From: Palsa-1439 sp050015495
GTDB taxonomy: Bacteria > Verrucomicrobiota > Verrucomicrobiia > Palsa-1439
DNA length: 64,000 nucleotides
Assembly: GCA_050015495.1 (NCBI GenBank)
Contig: JBEKBH010000005.1
Coordinates: forward strand, 83,670-147,669
Direction: 5' to 3'
The stretch's first letter is position 1. Every line of letters starts with the position of its first letter. The position numbers and the translations under genes were made by a program. Positions 9,674-18,249 of this stretch are shown here, piece after piece. Under the pieces are notes generated by a model. It made no database searches. It saw nothing but the letters and a program-made list of their open reading frames with translations, and was not told the DNA's origin.

Positions 9674-10615
9674 CTAACTGGCTCCTTCCGCACCCCGTTT
9701 TCTCGGGAGACAGTATCGCAAGAACATCCTGGCTCGCTCGAGCGGTCTCTTTTGTGCCTGCTGGTTGCGCAGAGCGAACGGCCAGCGGCAGCCCGAACGC
9801 AGCAAATCAGCGAGGGCAGTGGCGCGGTTTCCGTCGCTGAAATGCATGAACGCCACCTCCCGGTAGATCCGCGCTTCCGCGATCCGACGCCATTTGTGGT
9901 GCCCACGCAGTTGGGGAACTTCTGTGAAGAGCCGGGCCATCGCCTTTCGGTGATTTCGAAGCATCAAATCGGCCTGGCGACTCATGCTTGTCGAATGAAA
10001 CCGTTGCGCCGTGAGCGTCGCATTCAGGCGCGCCACCCGAAAGCGCAAGGCGATGCGCACCCACATTTCCATGTCCTCGACACCGGTAATGTCCTCATTG
10101 AACCCGCCCAGCGTCAGCAGGCAATCCCTGCGCGCGAGAACCGAAGACGGGCTGAAAGCGGGAAACTCCAATAGCTCGGGCACGGTAAACTCACAAAACC
10201 CTTCCCGGGAACATGCTTCGGCGACGTAGTCCAGCCGCCGTCCGGTTTCATCGATGGCGAACCGCTCTGTGGCCACGAGCGCGATATCGGGTTGATGGAT
10301 GGCGACGGCCACCTGCCGCTCCACCTTGTCCGGTACCCAGAGATCGTCCGAATCCAGGAGCGCGACAAACTCTCCCCGGGCCGCTTGAATGCCCGTGTTG
10401 CGCGCCGCCGACACACCACGGCATTGCTGGTGGATGTAGCGGATGCGGCCGTCGTAGGCAGTCAGTCGCCCCCGGGTATCATCCGTGGAACCGTCGTCGA
10501 CGACGATGATCTCGACCGGAGAGTAGGTCTGGCCGAGCGCGCTCTCGACCGTCTCACCAATGTACCGCCCATAGTTATGGGTCGGGATTACGACGCTGAC
10601 GAGCGGGGAGGTCAT
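9674..10615 (-). CDS. Glycosyltransferase family 2
   Basis: A 313-residue GT-A inverting glycosyltransferase. VSVVIPTHNYGRYI opens the fold, EIIVVDDGSTDDT holds the first nucleotide-binding aspartates, and ALLDSDDLWVP is the DxD metal site. EDMEMWVRIAL provides the usual ED catalytic-base motif. It overlaps the upstream GT4 gene by 4 nt. Soluble, cytoplasmic face; donor sugar unknown. Confidence 0.93.
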   Translation of the reverse strand: MTSPLVSVVIPTHNYGRYIGETVESALGQTYSPVEIIVVDDGSTDDTRGRLTAYDGRIRYIHQQCRGVSAARNTGIQAARGEFVALLDSDDLWVPDKVERQVAVAIHQPDIALVATERFAIDETGRRLDYVAEACSREGFCEFTVPELLEFPAFSPSSVLARRDCLLTLGGFNEDITGVEDMEMWVRIALRFRVARLNATLTAQRFHSTSMSRQADLMLRNHRKAMARLFTEVPQLRGHHKWRRIAEARIYREVAFMHFSDGNRATALADLLRSGCRWPFALRNQQAQKRPLERARMFLRYCLPRKRGAEGAS

Positions 10616-11754
10616 CGGTGTTTCAATACTGCCTCATACATGCCAACGATCTGGTCAACGACGCGAACGAGGTCGAACCGTTCCATCATCAGGTGCCGGG
10701 CGTTGTTTCCACGTTGCGCCCGCAGAAGAGGATTTTCCCGGGACTCGATGATCGAAAGCGCCAGGTCGCCCGGCGATTCCATGTCGACACAAACGCCCCC
10801 GGTCCCGATGACCCATTCGATCACGGGGAATTTGTGGCCGCACAAGGCCAGACCGGTCGCGCCTGCCTCAAGCAGGACAATGGCGAGCATTTCCGTCAGC
10901 GCGGTATGGGCAAACAGGTCCGCGGTTCGATAGAGGTCTGGCATGTTCTGGCGCGGGATGTCCTTGAGGATCCGCGCGTGGTCGCCGAGATGCTGGCGGA
11001 TCGCGTGTTCGACCTGGGGGGTTTCCGGAGTGGTCGCTCCGGCCACGATCAGCATGATTTCGGGATGCTTTTGGCGGGCGATGGCCACTTCTTTGGCCAG
11101 CCAGTCCAGTCTCTTGTGAGTTAACTTCAGCGCGGCAGCGTCAAACACGACAAACCGATCCCGAGGAATTCCAAACTTTTGTCGAGCCTGTACCTGATCT
11201 CCCGGCGCATACAGGTCGCCATCGACAAAGTTGGGGATGGCAAACCATTCCCGGCCCGGCGTCAGTCCGTTCTTGCGGTCCAATTCCAGATAGTATGGGG
11301 CCAGCTCCTGGACGTGCTCGAACTGGTTCAGGAACTCGAAGGATTCTTCCGTTCCATTGGCCAGGATCACCTTGGCCGGGTGACGACCCGCGCGCCGCGC
11401 CCGTTCCAGCGCCAGCGCGGTACCGGCATCCTGGGTATGGACGATGTCAAACCTGCCTCGATGCAATTCGCGACCGACGCGCCGTCCAAACACCGCTTGT
11501 TGCAAATGCATGGGGGAGCCGAGCCCATAGCGCCACAAACCATGTCGGGTAAAGCGCGTCACCTGTTTCCAGACCGGGTTCGTGTGGTCCGGGCAGGGGA
11601 TGTGGCGTGCGTAGGAGATATCCGGCGGGCCGCCGCCTTGAAAGAGCGTGACATCGATCCCGCGCCGGTGCAATTCCGCGGCCAGGTCTTGCGCCCAACT
11701 TTCGACGCCGCGCAGGACGTGTCCCAGGAATGCCGAGGCGATGGCAATCTTCAT
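10612..11754 (-). CDS. Glycosyltransferase family 4
   Basis: A 380-residue GT-B protein. The N-terminal MKIAIASAFLGHVLRGVESW and the C-terminal FAHTALTEMLAIVLLEAGATGLAL (the E...E donor loop) place it in or near family GT4. A central segment, VVFDAAALKLTHKRLDWLAKE, replaces the usual 'VGRL..KG' strand, so it is a divergent member. The ATG overlaps the acyltransferase stop by 4 nt. Role: one step in assembly of the glycan repeat. Confidence 0.82.
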   Translation of the reverse strand: MKIAIASAFLGHVLRGVESWAQDLAAELHRRGIDVTLFQGGGPPDISYARHIPCPDHTNPVWKQVTRFTRHGLWRYGLGSPMHLQQAVFGRRVGRELHRGRFDIVHTQDAGTALALERARRAGRHPAKVILANGTEESFEFLNQFEHVQELAPYYLELDRKNGLTPGREWFAIPNFVDGDLYAPGDQVQARQKFGIPRDRFVVFDAAALKLTHKRLDWLAKEVAIARQKHPEIMLIVAGATTPETPQVEHAIRQHLGDHARILKDIPRQNMPDLYRTADLFAHTALTEMLAIVLLEAGATGLALCGHKFPVIEWVIGTGGVCVDMESPGDLALSIIESRENPLLRAQRGNNARHLMMERFDLVRVVDQIVGMYEAVLKHR

Positions 11755-12959
11755 GAATTCGGTCCTTTGGCGCGCGTTGCCGAGACGATGGTCGCATTGG
11801 GCAATGCGTCCGCGCGCGCGGGGAAGAGACGGTTTCGCAGAGCCAAGGCCGGCATTTCAATCAGGCTGCCCAACAGTGCGCCGGCACAACTGGCGAGGCA
11901 GACAAACAAGAGCATGGCGAAACACCAACGCAGTTCCGGCGGAAGATGAAACAGGAACCCACGGCTCATCAGCCAGCGGACCGGATCCCGTCCCAAGTCG
12001 AGATGCCAGAGATAGATCGAATAGCTAAAGCAGCCGATCCAGGCCACGATGCGGGCGGGGCGAGAGTTGAGGAACGAACCCAGCCAACCTTCGCCGAGGG
12101 GAGTGTGGACGACCGCCAGGAGTATGCAGCCATAGCCCACGTAGATTTCGGTCAGTCCGATCGTCGGGACAAAGGCGCAGGTTTCCTTGGCCAGAAACAA
12201 TATCGGACACAACAACAGCAATCCCGCCGCAAGCAGAGCCTTGCGATGTGGAATGATCGGTTCCAATATGTCCGCGCGGCAGTGGTGCAGAAACGCCAGC
12301 AACACGCCGAAAAAGAGGCTGTCCACCCGCAGATGGGTTGGAAACAGGTAGTGGTCGTTGCCGTAAGGGACTCCCGAAAAGAAGAGATACAAACGCCACA
12401 CGAGACAGCTGATTGCCAATGTGATTGCGATCAGGGGCACCGATGCGAACGGACGGGGTCGGCTCCGGCTGGCGCACAAAAGCACGACCGGCAAGGCGAG
12501 GTAGAAATGTTCCTCAATCGCCAGGCTCCACGTGTGCGTGCGCACCATCCCGAGGTAGTTTTGCAGATGCGACAATTGTGGCAGCATCTTGATCGTCAAC
12601 GATTTCATGTCACCGAGTTCGCCCGTCACCGTCATGAGCACAAACAGGAAAGCGAGATACGCATAATACGAGGGCCAAATCTTGAAAATCCGGCGGATGA
12701 GGAACCGCCCGATGTCCATTTTTTTCTGGGTGTTGAACTCCTTGAACAGCAAACCACCAACCAGAAAGCCGCTGAGCACAAAGAACAAATCGACGCCCGT
12801 CCAGCCAAACCGGGAAAGGATCGCCGGAAAAAATCGGAACCACGAGGAACCGGCCTCATTGGGGTATACCGGCTGATGCCGACCCATCACGAGAAGAATT
12901 GCCATCCCGCGAAGAAAGTCCAACTGCGGCAATCTTCCTGCCTGACTCGGATTCAGCAA
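11751..12959 (-). CDS. Acyltransferase 3 family membrane protein
   Basis: About 402 residues with ten or so membrane helices, a family that moves acetyl or acyl groups onto sugars across the membrane (OafA-like). RLPQLDFLRGMAILLVMGRH carries the conserved Arg and the catalytic-type His, and WSLAIEEHFYLALPV is a second hallmark. No ATG fits: a longer reading from 13133 overlaps the upstream gene by 116 nt. The TTG at 12959, with GGAAAG about 12 nt upstream and 58 nt after the previous stop, is my choice; the start is uncertain. Confidence 0.85.
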   Translation of the reverse strand: MLNPSQAGRLPQLDFLRGMAILLVMGRHQPVYPNEAGSSWFRFFPAILSRFGWTGVDLFFVLSGFLVGGLLFKEFNTQKKMDIGRFLIRRIFKIWPSYYAYLAFLFVLMTVTGELGDMKSLTIKMLPQLSHLQNYLGMVRTHTWSLAIEEHFYLALPVVLLCASRSRPRPFASVPLIAITLAISCLVWRLYLFFSGVPYGNDHYLFPTHLRVDSLFFGVLLAFLHHCRADILEPIIPHRKALLAAGLLLLCPILFLAKETCAFVPTIGLTEIYVGYGCILLAVVHTPLGEGWLGSFLNSRPARIVAWIGCFSYSIYLWHLDLGRDPVRWLMSRGFLFHLPPELRWCFAMLLFVCLASCAGALLGSLIEMPALALRNRLFPARADALPNATIVSATRAKGPNS

Positions 12960-13017
12960 GCGTTTCGTTACTTTCCGCCACCCCGGAGTTGGAACGGGCG
13001 GCGCACGACGGCGGTTC

Positions 13018-15900
13018 TCATGGCAGGTCGGGCTGCTGCACGGGCTTGTGCGCTGACAGTGCTCTCCACAATTTGACCGGGATCTTGTGCGCGACGCGTC
13101 CGGCAACCAGGGTGATCGCGAGAAGCCAGTCAAATGGCGTCGGCTCGCGGCGTTTTATTGTGCGGTAAAGGTAGTCCTTGGGGCCAAAACGGTGTAGCGG
13201 TTCGAACCCGGCTGCCCGCACCAATTCATTGAGAAAGCGGCCCTGAATGGCCGTGCGGGTGAGGTGTAACGGATGGCGTACCGTCTTGCCGAAGCTTTCG
13301 GAAAAGATGAGCAATCCTCCGAGACGCAATGCGCGATTGATGTCCCGCAGAGCGGACAACAGGTTCGGCAGGTGTTCGAAAACTTCGACGCTGATGACGG
13401 CGTCGTTGTCGCGGCTTTGACCCGGATGCGTCACGACGGTCACGGGAACCTGTTGTTTTTGGAAGCGCCACGACGCGAATCGGAATGTGTGTCCGCCGGG
13501 CAGGTCGTAATAGGTCCATTGCCATCCCGCGCGGGTAAACCACATCGCGTCCGTACCGATACCGCCGCCAAACTCAAGCACCCGTCGAGCCCCGCTCTTC
13601 CGCAAGGCTTCCATCATGGCGTTGCGGGTCTCGTGGCGGAATGGATTCTCGCCGTCAATCAGTAATTCATACAGGTAGGCGTCGGTTTCCTCGTAGAAGC
13701 GCTCAATTTGGCGCGCGGTAATGGGTCGGCGTTTCGTCCATTCTTCAGCCATGCAGCCGGCATGGTCACGCAGTTCGCTCTCGAGCCGGGCGATGACCTC
13801 CTGCATCGACCGGCCCGTGAACAGACTCAACTCTTTCGCCAGCGCGGCCAGTCGGTCCGGCGGAACACTGAAGTCGCTGAAATGTGCGGGATCCTTCGCC
13901 AAGAACCCCGCGTTCGTCCGAATCATTTCCAGCCACTCGCGCGTTAGAAGTCGTGCGGCGGCGAGTTCGGTGTCCAACTTCGCGATCAACGGGGTGATTT
14001 TCCCGTCGCCGTACATGTGCTTGTCGTGGATGATTCTCAAGAGGTAGCGTTGCACGGCCCACACGACCTGTTCAGGCTCGAGCCGCAGGGCTGCGAGGTA
14101 GGAATTGAACAGGTCGCGCTCGATGCCGGTGTTGTCCCGGATGCGTTTCAAGACGTGGAGCAGGGCTTCGTTGAAAGCGCACCCTCGCGTTTCATACTCA
14201 AGCACGACGAACAAATGCAGCAGATCCATGCCGGGCCAGCCGTGGCTATCCGCCAGGTCCCAGTCGACAACGCCGGTAAGCCGGCACGATTGCGGATCAA
14301 CGACCAGATTCTGCAGGGTGAAATCGCCGTGGGCCGTGACGGTCTGAACGCGCTTGCCCAACAGGTCGCGGCGGCACAGCGATTTCAATTCCGCCACGTT
14401 CCCTCCCAGCTTGTCGATGTAATCCGCCAGCCAGTCGAAATTCTGTTGCAACCATTCCTCGGAACACACTTGCTCTTGAATTGTTTCCCGATGGAACCCG
14501 GTGATAAAGCCGGCCGCCTGCCGCAGGATCGCGGCAAGATTGTGTGGACGTCGGGCGACTCCAGCGCCGGAGACGCCGGGGAACGCACGAGTGACGAGAT
14601 ACGCCTGTCTCTGGAACTGTCCTTCGGCGATCAGGCCCGGAATGAGTGGCCGTGGCTGCGAGCCAATGCGGTGAAGGTTGGCGACATCGACGTTCATGCG
14701 CCTGCCGGCGCGCTCGGTCAACGGAAGACGGACAACGACTTCCGGGGTAAACAGGAGCACGGCCGCCGTGCCGGTGACGTGCAGGTAAATGGTGTCGGAC
14801 GCGGTGATGCCAACGTGGCGCAGCAAGCGGTCAACAAAGCGGTCCCGCCCCGGGCGTTTGGACGCAACGATGGAATACGTTGGGGAGAACTCGCGAAATA
14901 CGTTCACGCGTTTGCACACCTGCATGCCCAGACGTCCGAGTAACGAAGTCGGATACAGGGCCCGCGCGACGTCTGGTGGGCGATCCAGGCTGATCAATTC
15001 GGTGAATTCACGGTATTCGGGAAACGGACAGTAGAACCTGGCGGTCACGAATCCGGCGTCGCGCAGCAGCTTGCGATAGCCGCGCCAACTGTACGTGTAG
15101 GTGCGGTACGGCTCGCGGCGTTTCGCGAGCGAATAGCGATTGGCCCAGGAACGGGGCAACAGCGTGGCGTATTTGAGTTTGGAATGTTCATCTGGTTTCC
15201 CGAAGAAGTACCCGTAGCCCAGACGATTCTCGATGCCGATGTAGACTTCGCCATCAGGCTTCAACACGCGGGCGATTTCCCGGAGCAGACGCAGTTGCGC
15301 TTCGCGAGGGTCAGCGATGTCCGCGAATGAAACCGGCACCCACTCGAGGACGCCATTCAGGACGACGACGTCCAGGGAGGCGTCGGGAAATGGCAGGTGG
15401 GCGGCATTGCCTCCCGCGAGGGCCGTCACATTGGTAAGCCCGGCTTCCCGCGCCCGGAGGGAAGCCATCACAGCGCGTTCCGGCACGATGTCGAGAGCGT
15501 ACACGGCGGCGAAGTTGCGGGCCAGCGAGAGCGAGATGTTGCCCCAGCCGCAACCGATATCGAGGACGCTGGCGTTTTCCGGCAACTGGAGCAGAAACTG
15601 CCAGGCAGCGCGGGTTTCGTCGGTCGCATACTGACGGAAATAGCGGCGCCACTCTTCCGGTTTGTCCTGGAGCGCGTTTTCGATTGCCTTCGCGCTGCCG
15701 TCGCGTCTGGCCATCTCGACGAGGGACCGCATCTCGTGCTGTGGGAATTCGCCGTAATAGTAATCGGACTTCGCCCCGAAGTTGGGAACGCCGTCCGACA
15801 GAGGGAATATCTGGCCACAACCCCGGCAGGCCAGGGTTGTCGGCGTCTCGGTCAAGGGACCAAGGCAATGTGGACAAACGAAGGATTGGGGCCGTGTCAC
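13018..15900 (-). CDS. Three-domain protein: zinc-ribbon methyltransferase, APH-like kinase, second methyltransferase
   Basis: A 960-residue cytoplasmic fusion. Residues 8-35 hold two CxxC pairs (CPHC, CRGC) followed by FPLSDGVPNF, a Trm112-like zinc ribbon. Residues about 105-230 are a class I methyltransferase (VLDIGCGWGNISLSLA). Residues about 375-640 are an aminoglycoside-phosphotransferase-like kinase with the HGDFTLQN catalytic loop (near 523) and DWDLAD metal site (near 548). Residues about 765-900 form a second methyltransferase (VLEFGGGIGTD). The GTG at 15900 overlaps the flippase stop (GTGA); a longer reading from 16023 would overlap it by 127 nt. By analogy with WbdD, the kinase-methyltransferase that caps E. 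coli O9a chains, a role in capping or modifying the glycan is plausible but inferred. Confidence 0.85.
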   Translation of the reverse strand: MTRPQSFVCPHCLGPLTETPTTLACRGCGQIFPLSDGVPNFGAKSDYYYGEFPQHEMRSLVEMARRDGSAKAIENALQDKPEEWRRYFRQYATDETRAAWQFLLQLPENASVLDIGCGWGNISLSLARNFAAVYALDIVPERAVMASLRAREAGLTNVTALAGGNAAHLPFPDASLDVVVLNGVLEWVPVSFADIADPREAQLRLLREIARVLKPDGEVYIGIENRLGYGYFFGKPDEHSKLKYATLLPRSWANRYSLAKRREPYRTYTYSWRGYRKLLRDAGFVTARFYCPFPEYREFTELISLDRPPDVARALYPTSLLGRLGMQVCKRVNVFREFSPTYSIVASKRPGRDRFVDRLLRHVGITASDTIYLHVTGTAAVLLFTPEVVVRLPLTERAGRRMNVDVANLHRIGSQPRPLIPGLIAEGQFQRQAYLVTRAFPGVSGAGVARRPHNLAAILRQAAGFITGFHRETIQEQVCSEEWLQQNFDWLADYIDKLGGNVAELKSLCRRDLLGKRVQTVTAHGDFTLQNLVVDPQSCRLTGVVDWDLADSHGWPGMDLLHLFVVLEYETRGCAFNEALLHVLKRIRDNTGIERDLFNSYLAALRLEPEQVVWAVQRYLLRIIHDKHMYGDGKITPLIAKLDTELAAARLLTREWLEMIRTNAGFLAKDPAHFSDFSVPPDRLAALAKELSLFTGRSMQEVIARLESELRDHAGCMAEEWTKRRPITARQIERFYEETDAYLYELLIDGENPFRHETRNAMMEALRKSGARRVLEFGGGIGTDAMWFTRAGWQWTYYDLPGGHTFRFASWRFQKQQVPVTVVTHPGQSRDNDAVISVEVFEHLPNLLSALRDINRALRLGGLLIFSESFGKTVRHPLHLTRTAIQGRFLNELVRAAGFEPLHRFGPKDYLYRTIKRREPTPFDWLLAITLVAGRVAHKIPVKLWRALSAHKPVQQPDLP

Positions 15901-17390
15901 GAGGCAAAACTCACTCGGTTCAGACCGCGCTTGGTAAAGAAGAACAGGTACACCGCGCCGAAGTAAAGCGCGGCGGATAAGATGCAGAAGATGGCCATGC
16001 TGATGAATTTCTGCGGCAACCACACGTATTGAAAGCCGACGATCAACGCGACCAAAGGCGCGCTCGCGACCAGCACGGGCAGAAACGCCTTGCGATAGTA
16101 ATCGGCGAGCCCCAGTGAAAGCACACGGCAGACGTAAATGGGTTGCGCAATCAAGCTGCTGAACGTGCTTGTCAGGGCGGTGCCAAGGGCCACCCCGATC
16201 ATTCCCAACGGTCGCACGAGAATCAGGCTGAGAATCAGGTTGGAGAGGGCTTCCACGAGGTAGATCAGACTCAGGTTTTTATGTTTCGCCATCCCCTGCA
16301 TCACCATCAGCGTTGTTGTCTGCGAGGACTGGGTGATCATCGGGAATGTAAGAATGGCCAGAACTGTCGCGCCCTTTTCGAAACCTGATCCAACCCAGAT
16401 GTGGATGATTCGACCGCCGTAGGCGAGGAAGATCGTGGCCATGAAGATGGCCGCGGCAAAAGATGCCCGTGTGCCAAGGAGCAGGAGGCGGCGCTGCTTT
16501 GCGAGGTCCGCCTGCGCATCGTAGCCTGCGGAAACCGGCATCAGCACGACATTGAACGCCGCCACGGCAACCAGGGCGTACTGCGCCAGTCGCCCGGCGA
16601 CGGAGTAGACGGCAACTTCACCCGTCGAGCGGAAGTAGCCAATCACGATATTGTCGGTGAAAAAGCTGATCCGGACCGACACGGCCAGAATGAGGAACCA
16701 GATGCTCGTGGCGTAGGTTTCGCGAATGGTCACGCGGTCGATATGCTCCACCGCGACGTGCAACGGTTCGAATACGCGATGGCACAGCAGGAATTTCACG
16801 CCGCCACCAGCCACGGTTAGCGCGAAGTTGATCGCCGCCAGCGCCAGGATGCCGTACCCCAGTTGAATCATCCAGACGGTCAACCCGACACGGGCGATGA
16901 TCATGATGATTTCGACGATGTTGATGAGGTCGTAGCGCTCGTACCCGGCGAGGCAACCCTCGAACACGGTTAGTGGCAGGCCCACCGCCACGGCGAATCC
17001 GCAAAGAAAAACGGCGGTGGGCACGTGGAGGACGTTCGGGCCGATGTGAAACAGGTGGCCAAAATACGGCGAGAGCAGGAAAGTCAACAGGGTGACGACG
17101 AGACCCGAGGCCGTGAGCAGCGCCAGGGAGGTGTTGATGGTGTGATTGACTTTGGCCGCATCCTGGCGGGCGCGGTAGTAGGCGATGAGCCGCCCCGTGG
17201 CGATGCGCACGCCGAAATCGGTGAACCCGAAATAGCCCACGACCGAGCCAATCAACACCCACAAGCCGTACGTTTCCTTGGTCAGGCTGTGAATGAGATA
17301 GGGCGACAGGAAAATGCCCGCGGCAATCCCCACGACCTTGCTGGCCATCTCCAGGGAACTGTTGCGAAAGACGCGTTGCTTGAGGTTCAT
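15897..17390 (-). CDS. Polysaccharide flippase (Wzx/MOP superfamily)
   Basis: A 497-residue protein with about 12-14 membrane segments, of the oligosaccharide flippase branch of the MOP superfamily. The opening MNLKQRVFRNSSLEMASKVV followed by FLSPYLIHSLTKETYGLWVL is typical. It would move lipid-linked glycan units across the inner membrane. First gene of the minus-strand operon as seen here; no clear ribosome site or sigma-70 promoter was found in the 230 nt upstream. The following gene starts inside its stop codon. Confidence 0.88.
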   Translation of the reverse strand: MNLKQRVFRNSSLEMASKVVGIAAGIFLSPYLIHSLTKETYGLWVLIGSVVGYFGFTDFGVRIATGRLIAYYRARQDAAKVNHTINTSLALLTASGLVVTLLTFLLSPYFGHLFHIGPNVLHVPTAVFLCGFAVAVGLPLTVFEGCLAGYERYDLINIVEIIMIIARVGLTVWMIQLGYGILALAAINFALTVAGGGVKFLLCHRVFEPLHVAVEHIDRVTIRETYATSIWFLILAVSVRISFFTDNIVIGYFRSTGEVAVYSVAGRLAQYALVAVAAFNVVLMPVSAGYDAQADLAKQRRLLLLGTRASFAAAIFMATIFLAYGGRIIHIWVGSGFEKGATVLAILTFPMITQSSQTTTLMVMQGMAKHKNLSLIYLVEALSNLILSLILVRPLGMIGVALGTALTSTFSSLIAQPIYVCRVLSLGLADYYRKAFLPVLVASAPLVALIVGFQYVWLPQKFISMAIFCILSAALYFGAVYLFFFTKRGLNRVSFAS

Positions 17391-17622
17391 GGGCGGAAGT
17401 CGTGCCGTTGGCGAGCGCCTAGACTAAAGGTCGGCGCGACCAATGGAGATCGATTCGCTGGGGATTGCTTACACCTTGTCTGGGAAACTTCCGGGCAAGC
17501 TGCCGCCATACAGGTGCATTCCTCGTAAAACTTTGGAACGCCTGTCTCCTCCGCCCGTCGAATGACGAAGGTGCATGCTTGTCATTTTTCGTGCGCCCGC
17601 CCCCGACCCGCGCCGGGAGCCG

Positions 17623-18135
17623 CTACAACAAATGGTCGATCACGGGATTGTTCAGCATCCCGTGGATCTTTTCATGGAAATCTCTCGCCCGCTGGAGTCG
17701 ATCGGCAACCACCTGCATTTCCTCCCGTTGCGCATCATCGGCTTTCTCCATCGCCCGCTTCAACGAATCCTCCACATGCCCGATTTGCGCACCCGCCGTC
17801 TCCAATTTCTTGCGAAAAGTCGTCAGCAGCCCGTGACGCAACATCGTGCCGAAATCCGTCTCCGCTTCGTAATAGTCCTTGCGATCTCCTTTCACCCATA
17901 TGCGCCTGACGGCGGCCCATTGTTCGAGTTGGCGGACCGTCGTGCTCACGCTGGCCTTGCTCACGCCCAGTTCGCGAGCGATGTCGTCCAGACACAAGGG
18001 CTTGGCGCTCAAGTACAGAAGAGCAAATAACTGGCCAGCTATGCGGCCAAAGCCGAAGGATTGGGTGGTGTTTCCGCCCGCTTCGATGAACTTGCGGCGG
18101 GCAGCATCGAGTGGTTGAAGCGAAGAAGTACTCAT
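17623..18135 (-). CDS. GbsR/MarR-family transcriptional regulator
   Basis: A 170-residue winged-helix regulator. LCLDDIARELGVSKASVSTTVRQLEQW is the helix-turn-helix with recognition helix at about residues 55-75; the flanking helices and the long C-terminal helical tail (RAMEKADDAQREEMQVV) fit the GbsR subfamily. It is divergent from the YncE/phosphoesterase gene with a 114-nt gap that contains a good promoter for this gene and two dyads, so self-regulation is likely. The inducer is unknown. Confidence 0.88.
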   Translation of the reverse strand: MSTSSLQPLDAARRKFIEAGGNTTQSFGFGRIAGQLFALLYLSAKPLCLDDIARELGVSKASVSTTVRQLEQWAAVRRIWVKGDRKDYYEAETDFGTMLRHGLLTTFRKKLETAGAQIGHVEDSLKRAMEKADDAQREEMQVVADRLQRARDFHEKIHGMLNNPVIDHLL

Positions 18136-18138
18136 ATA

Positions 18139-18149
18139 TTCAATATGAA
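18139..18149. promoter_or_regulatory. TTCA-ATA-TGAA dyad at the regulator's transcription start
   Basis: A short interrupted palindrome with 4-bp arms, 4 nt before the ATG of the GbsR-type gene and at the transcription start predicted from its promoter. It shares half-sites TTCA/TGAA with the larger dyad at 18205-18220. Candidate autoregulatory operator. Confidence 0.4.
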
Positions 18150-18156
18150 CTGAACG

Positions 18157-18185
18157 TTATTACTATTACGTAAGCTACTTGTCAA
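18157..18185 (-). promoter_or_regulatory. Sigma-70-type promoter of the GbsR-family gene
   Basis: On the minus strand a perfect TTGACA (18185-18180) is followed after exactly 17 nt by TAATAA (18162-18157). The predicted start near 18150 leaves a very short leader before the ATG at 18135. Confidence 0.6.
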
Positions 18186-18204
18186 TAACATATTGCAGTT
18201 TGAA

Positions 18205-18220
18205 AATTCAACGTTGAATT
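18205..18220. promoter_or_regulatory. Perfect 16-bp palindrome AATTCAACGTTGAATT, candidate operator
   Basis: Perfect dyad with 8-bp arms and no spacer, midway between the divergent regulator and the YncE/phosphoesterase gene. Its length and symmetry suit a dimeric MarR/GbsR winged-helix protein. It lies upstream of the regulator's -35 and 30 nt before the target gene's start, where it could block transcription of that gene. Confidence 0.5.
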
Positions 18221-18249
18221 CCGTGGTTCGCACGCTAGTCTAGGCGTAC

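Noticed and set aside
17391..17622. Promoter or terminator between the flippase and regulator genes
   Set aside because: No box pair with correct spacing and no stem with a T-run was found in these 232 nt.
17424..18245. 11-mer TAGTCTAGGCG shared by the flippase upstream region (minus) and the phosphoesterase upstream region (plus)
   Set aside because: An 11-base match between two places in 64 kb is expected by chance, and spacing to the starts differs.
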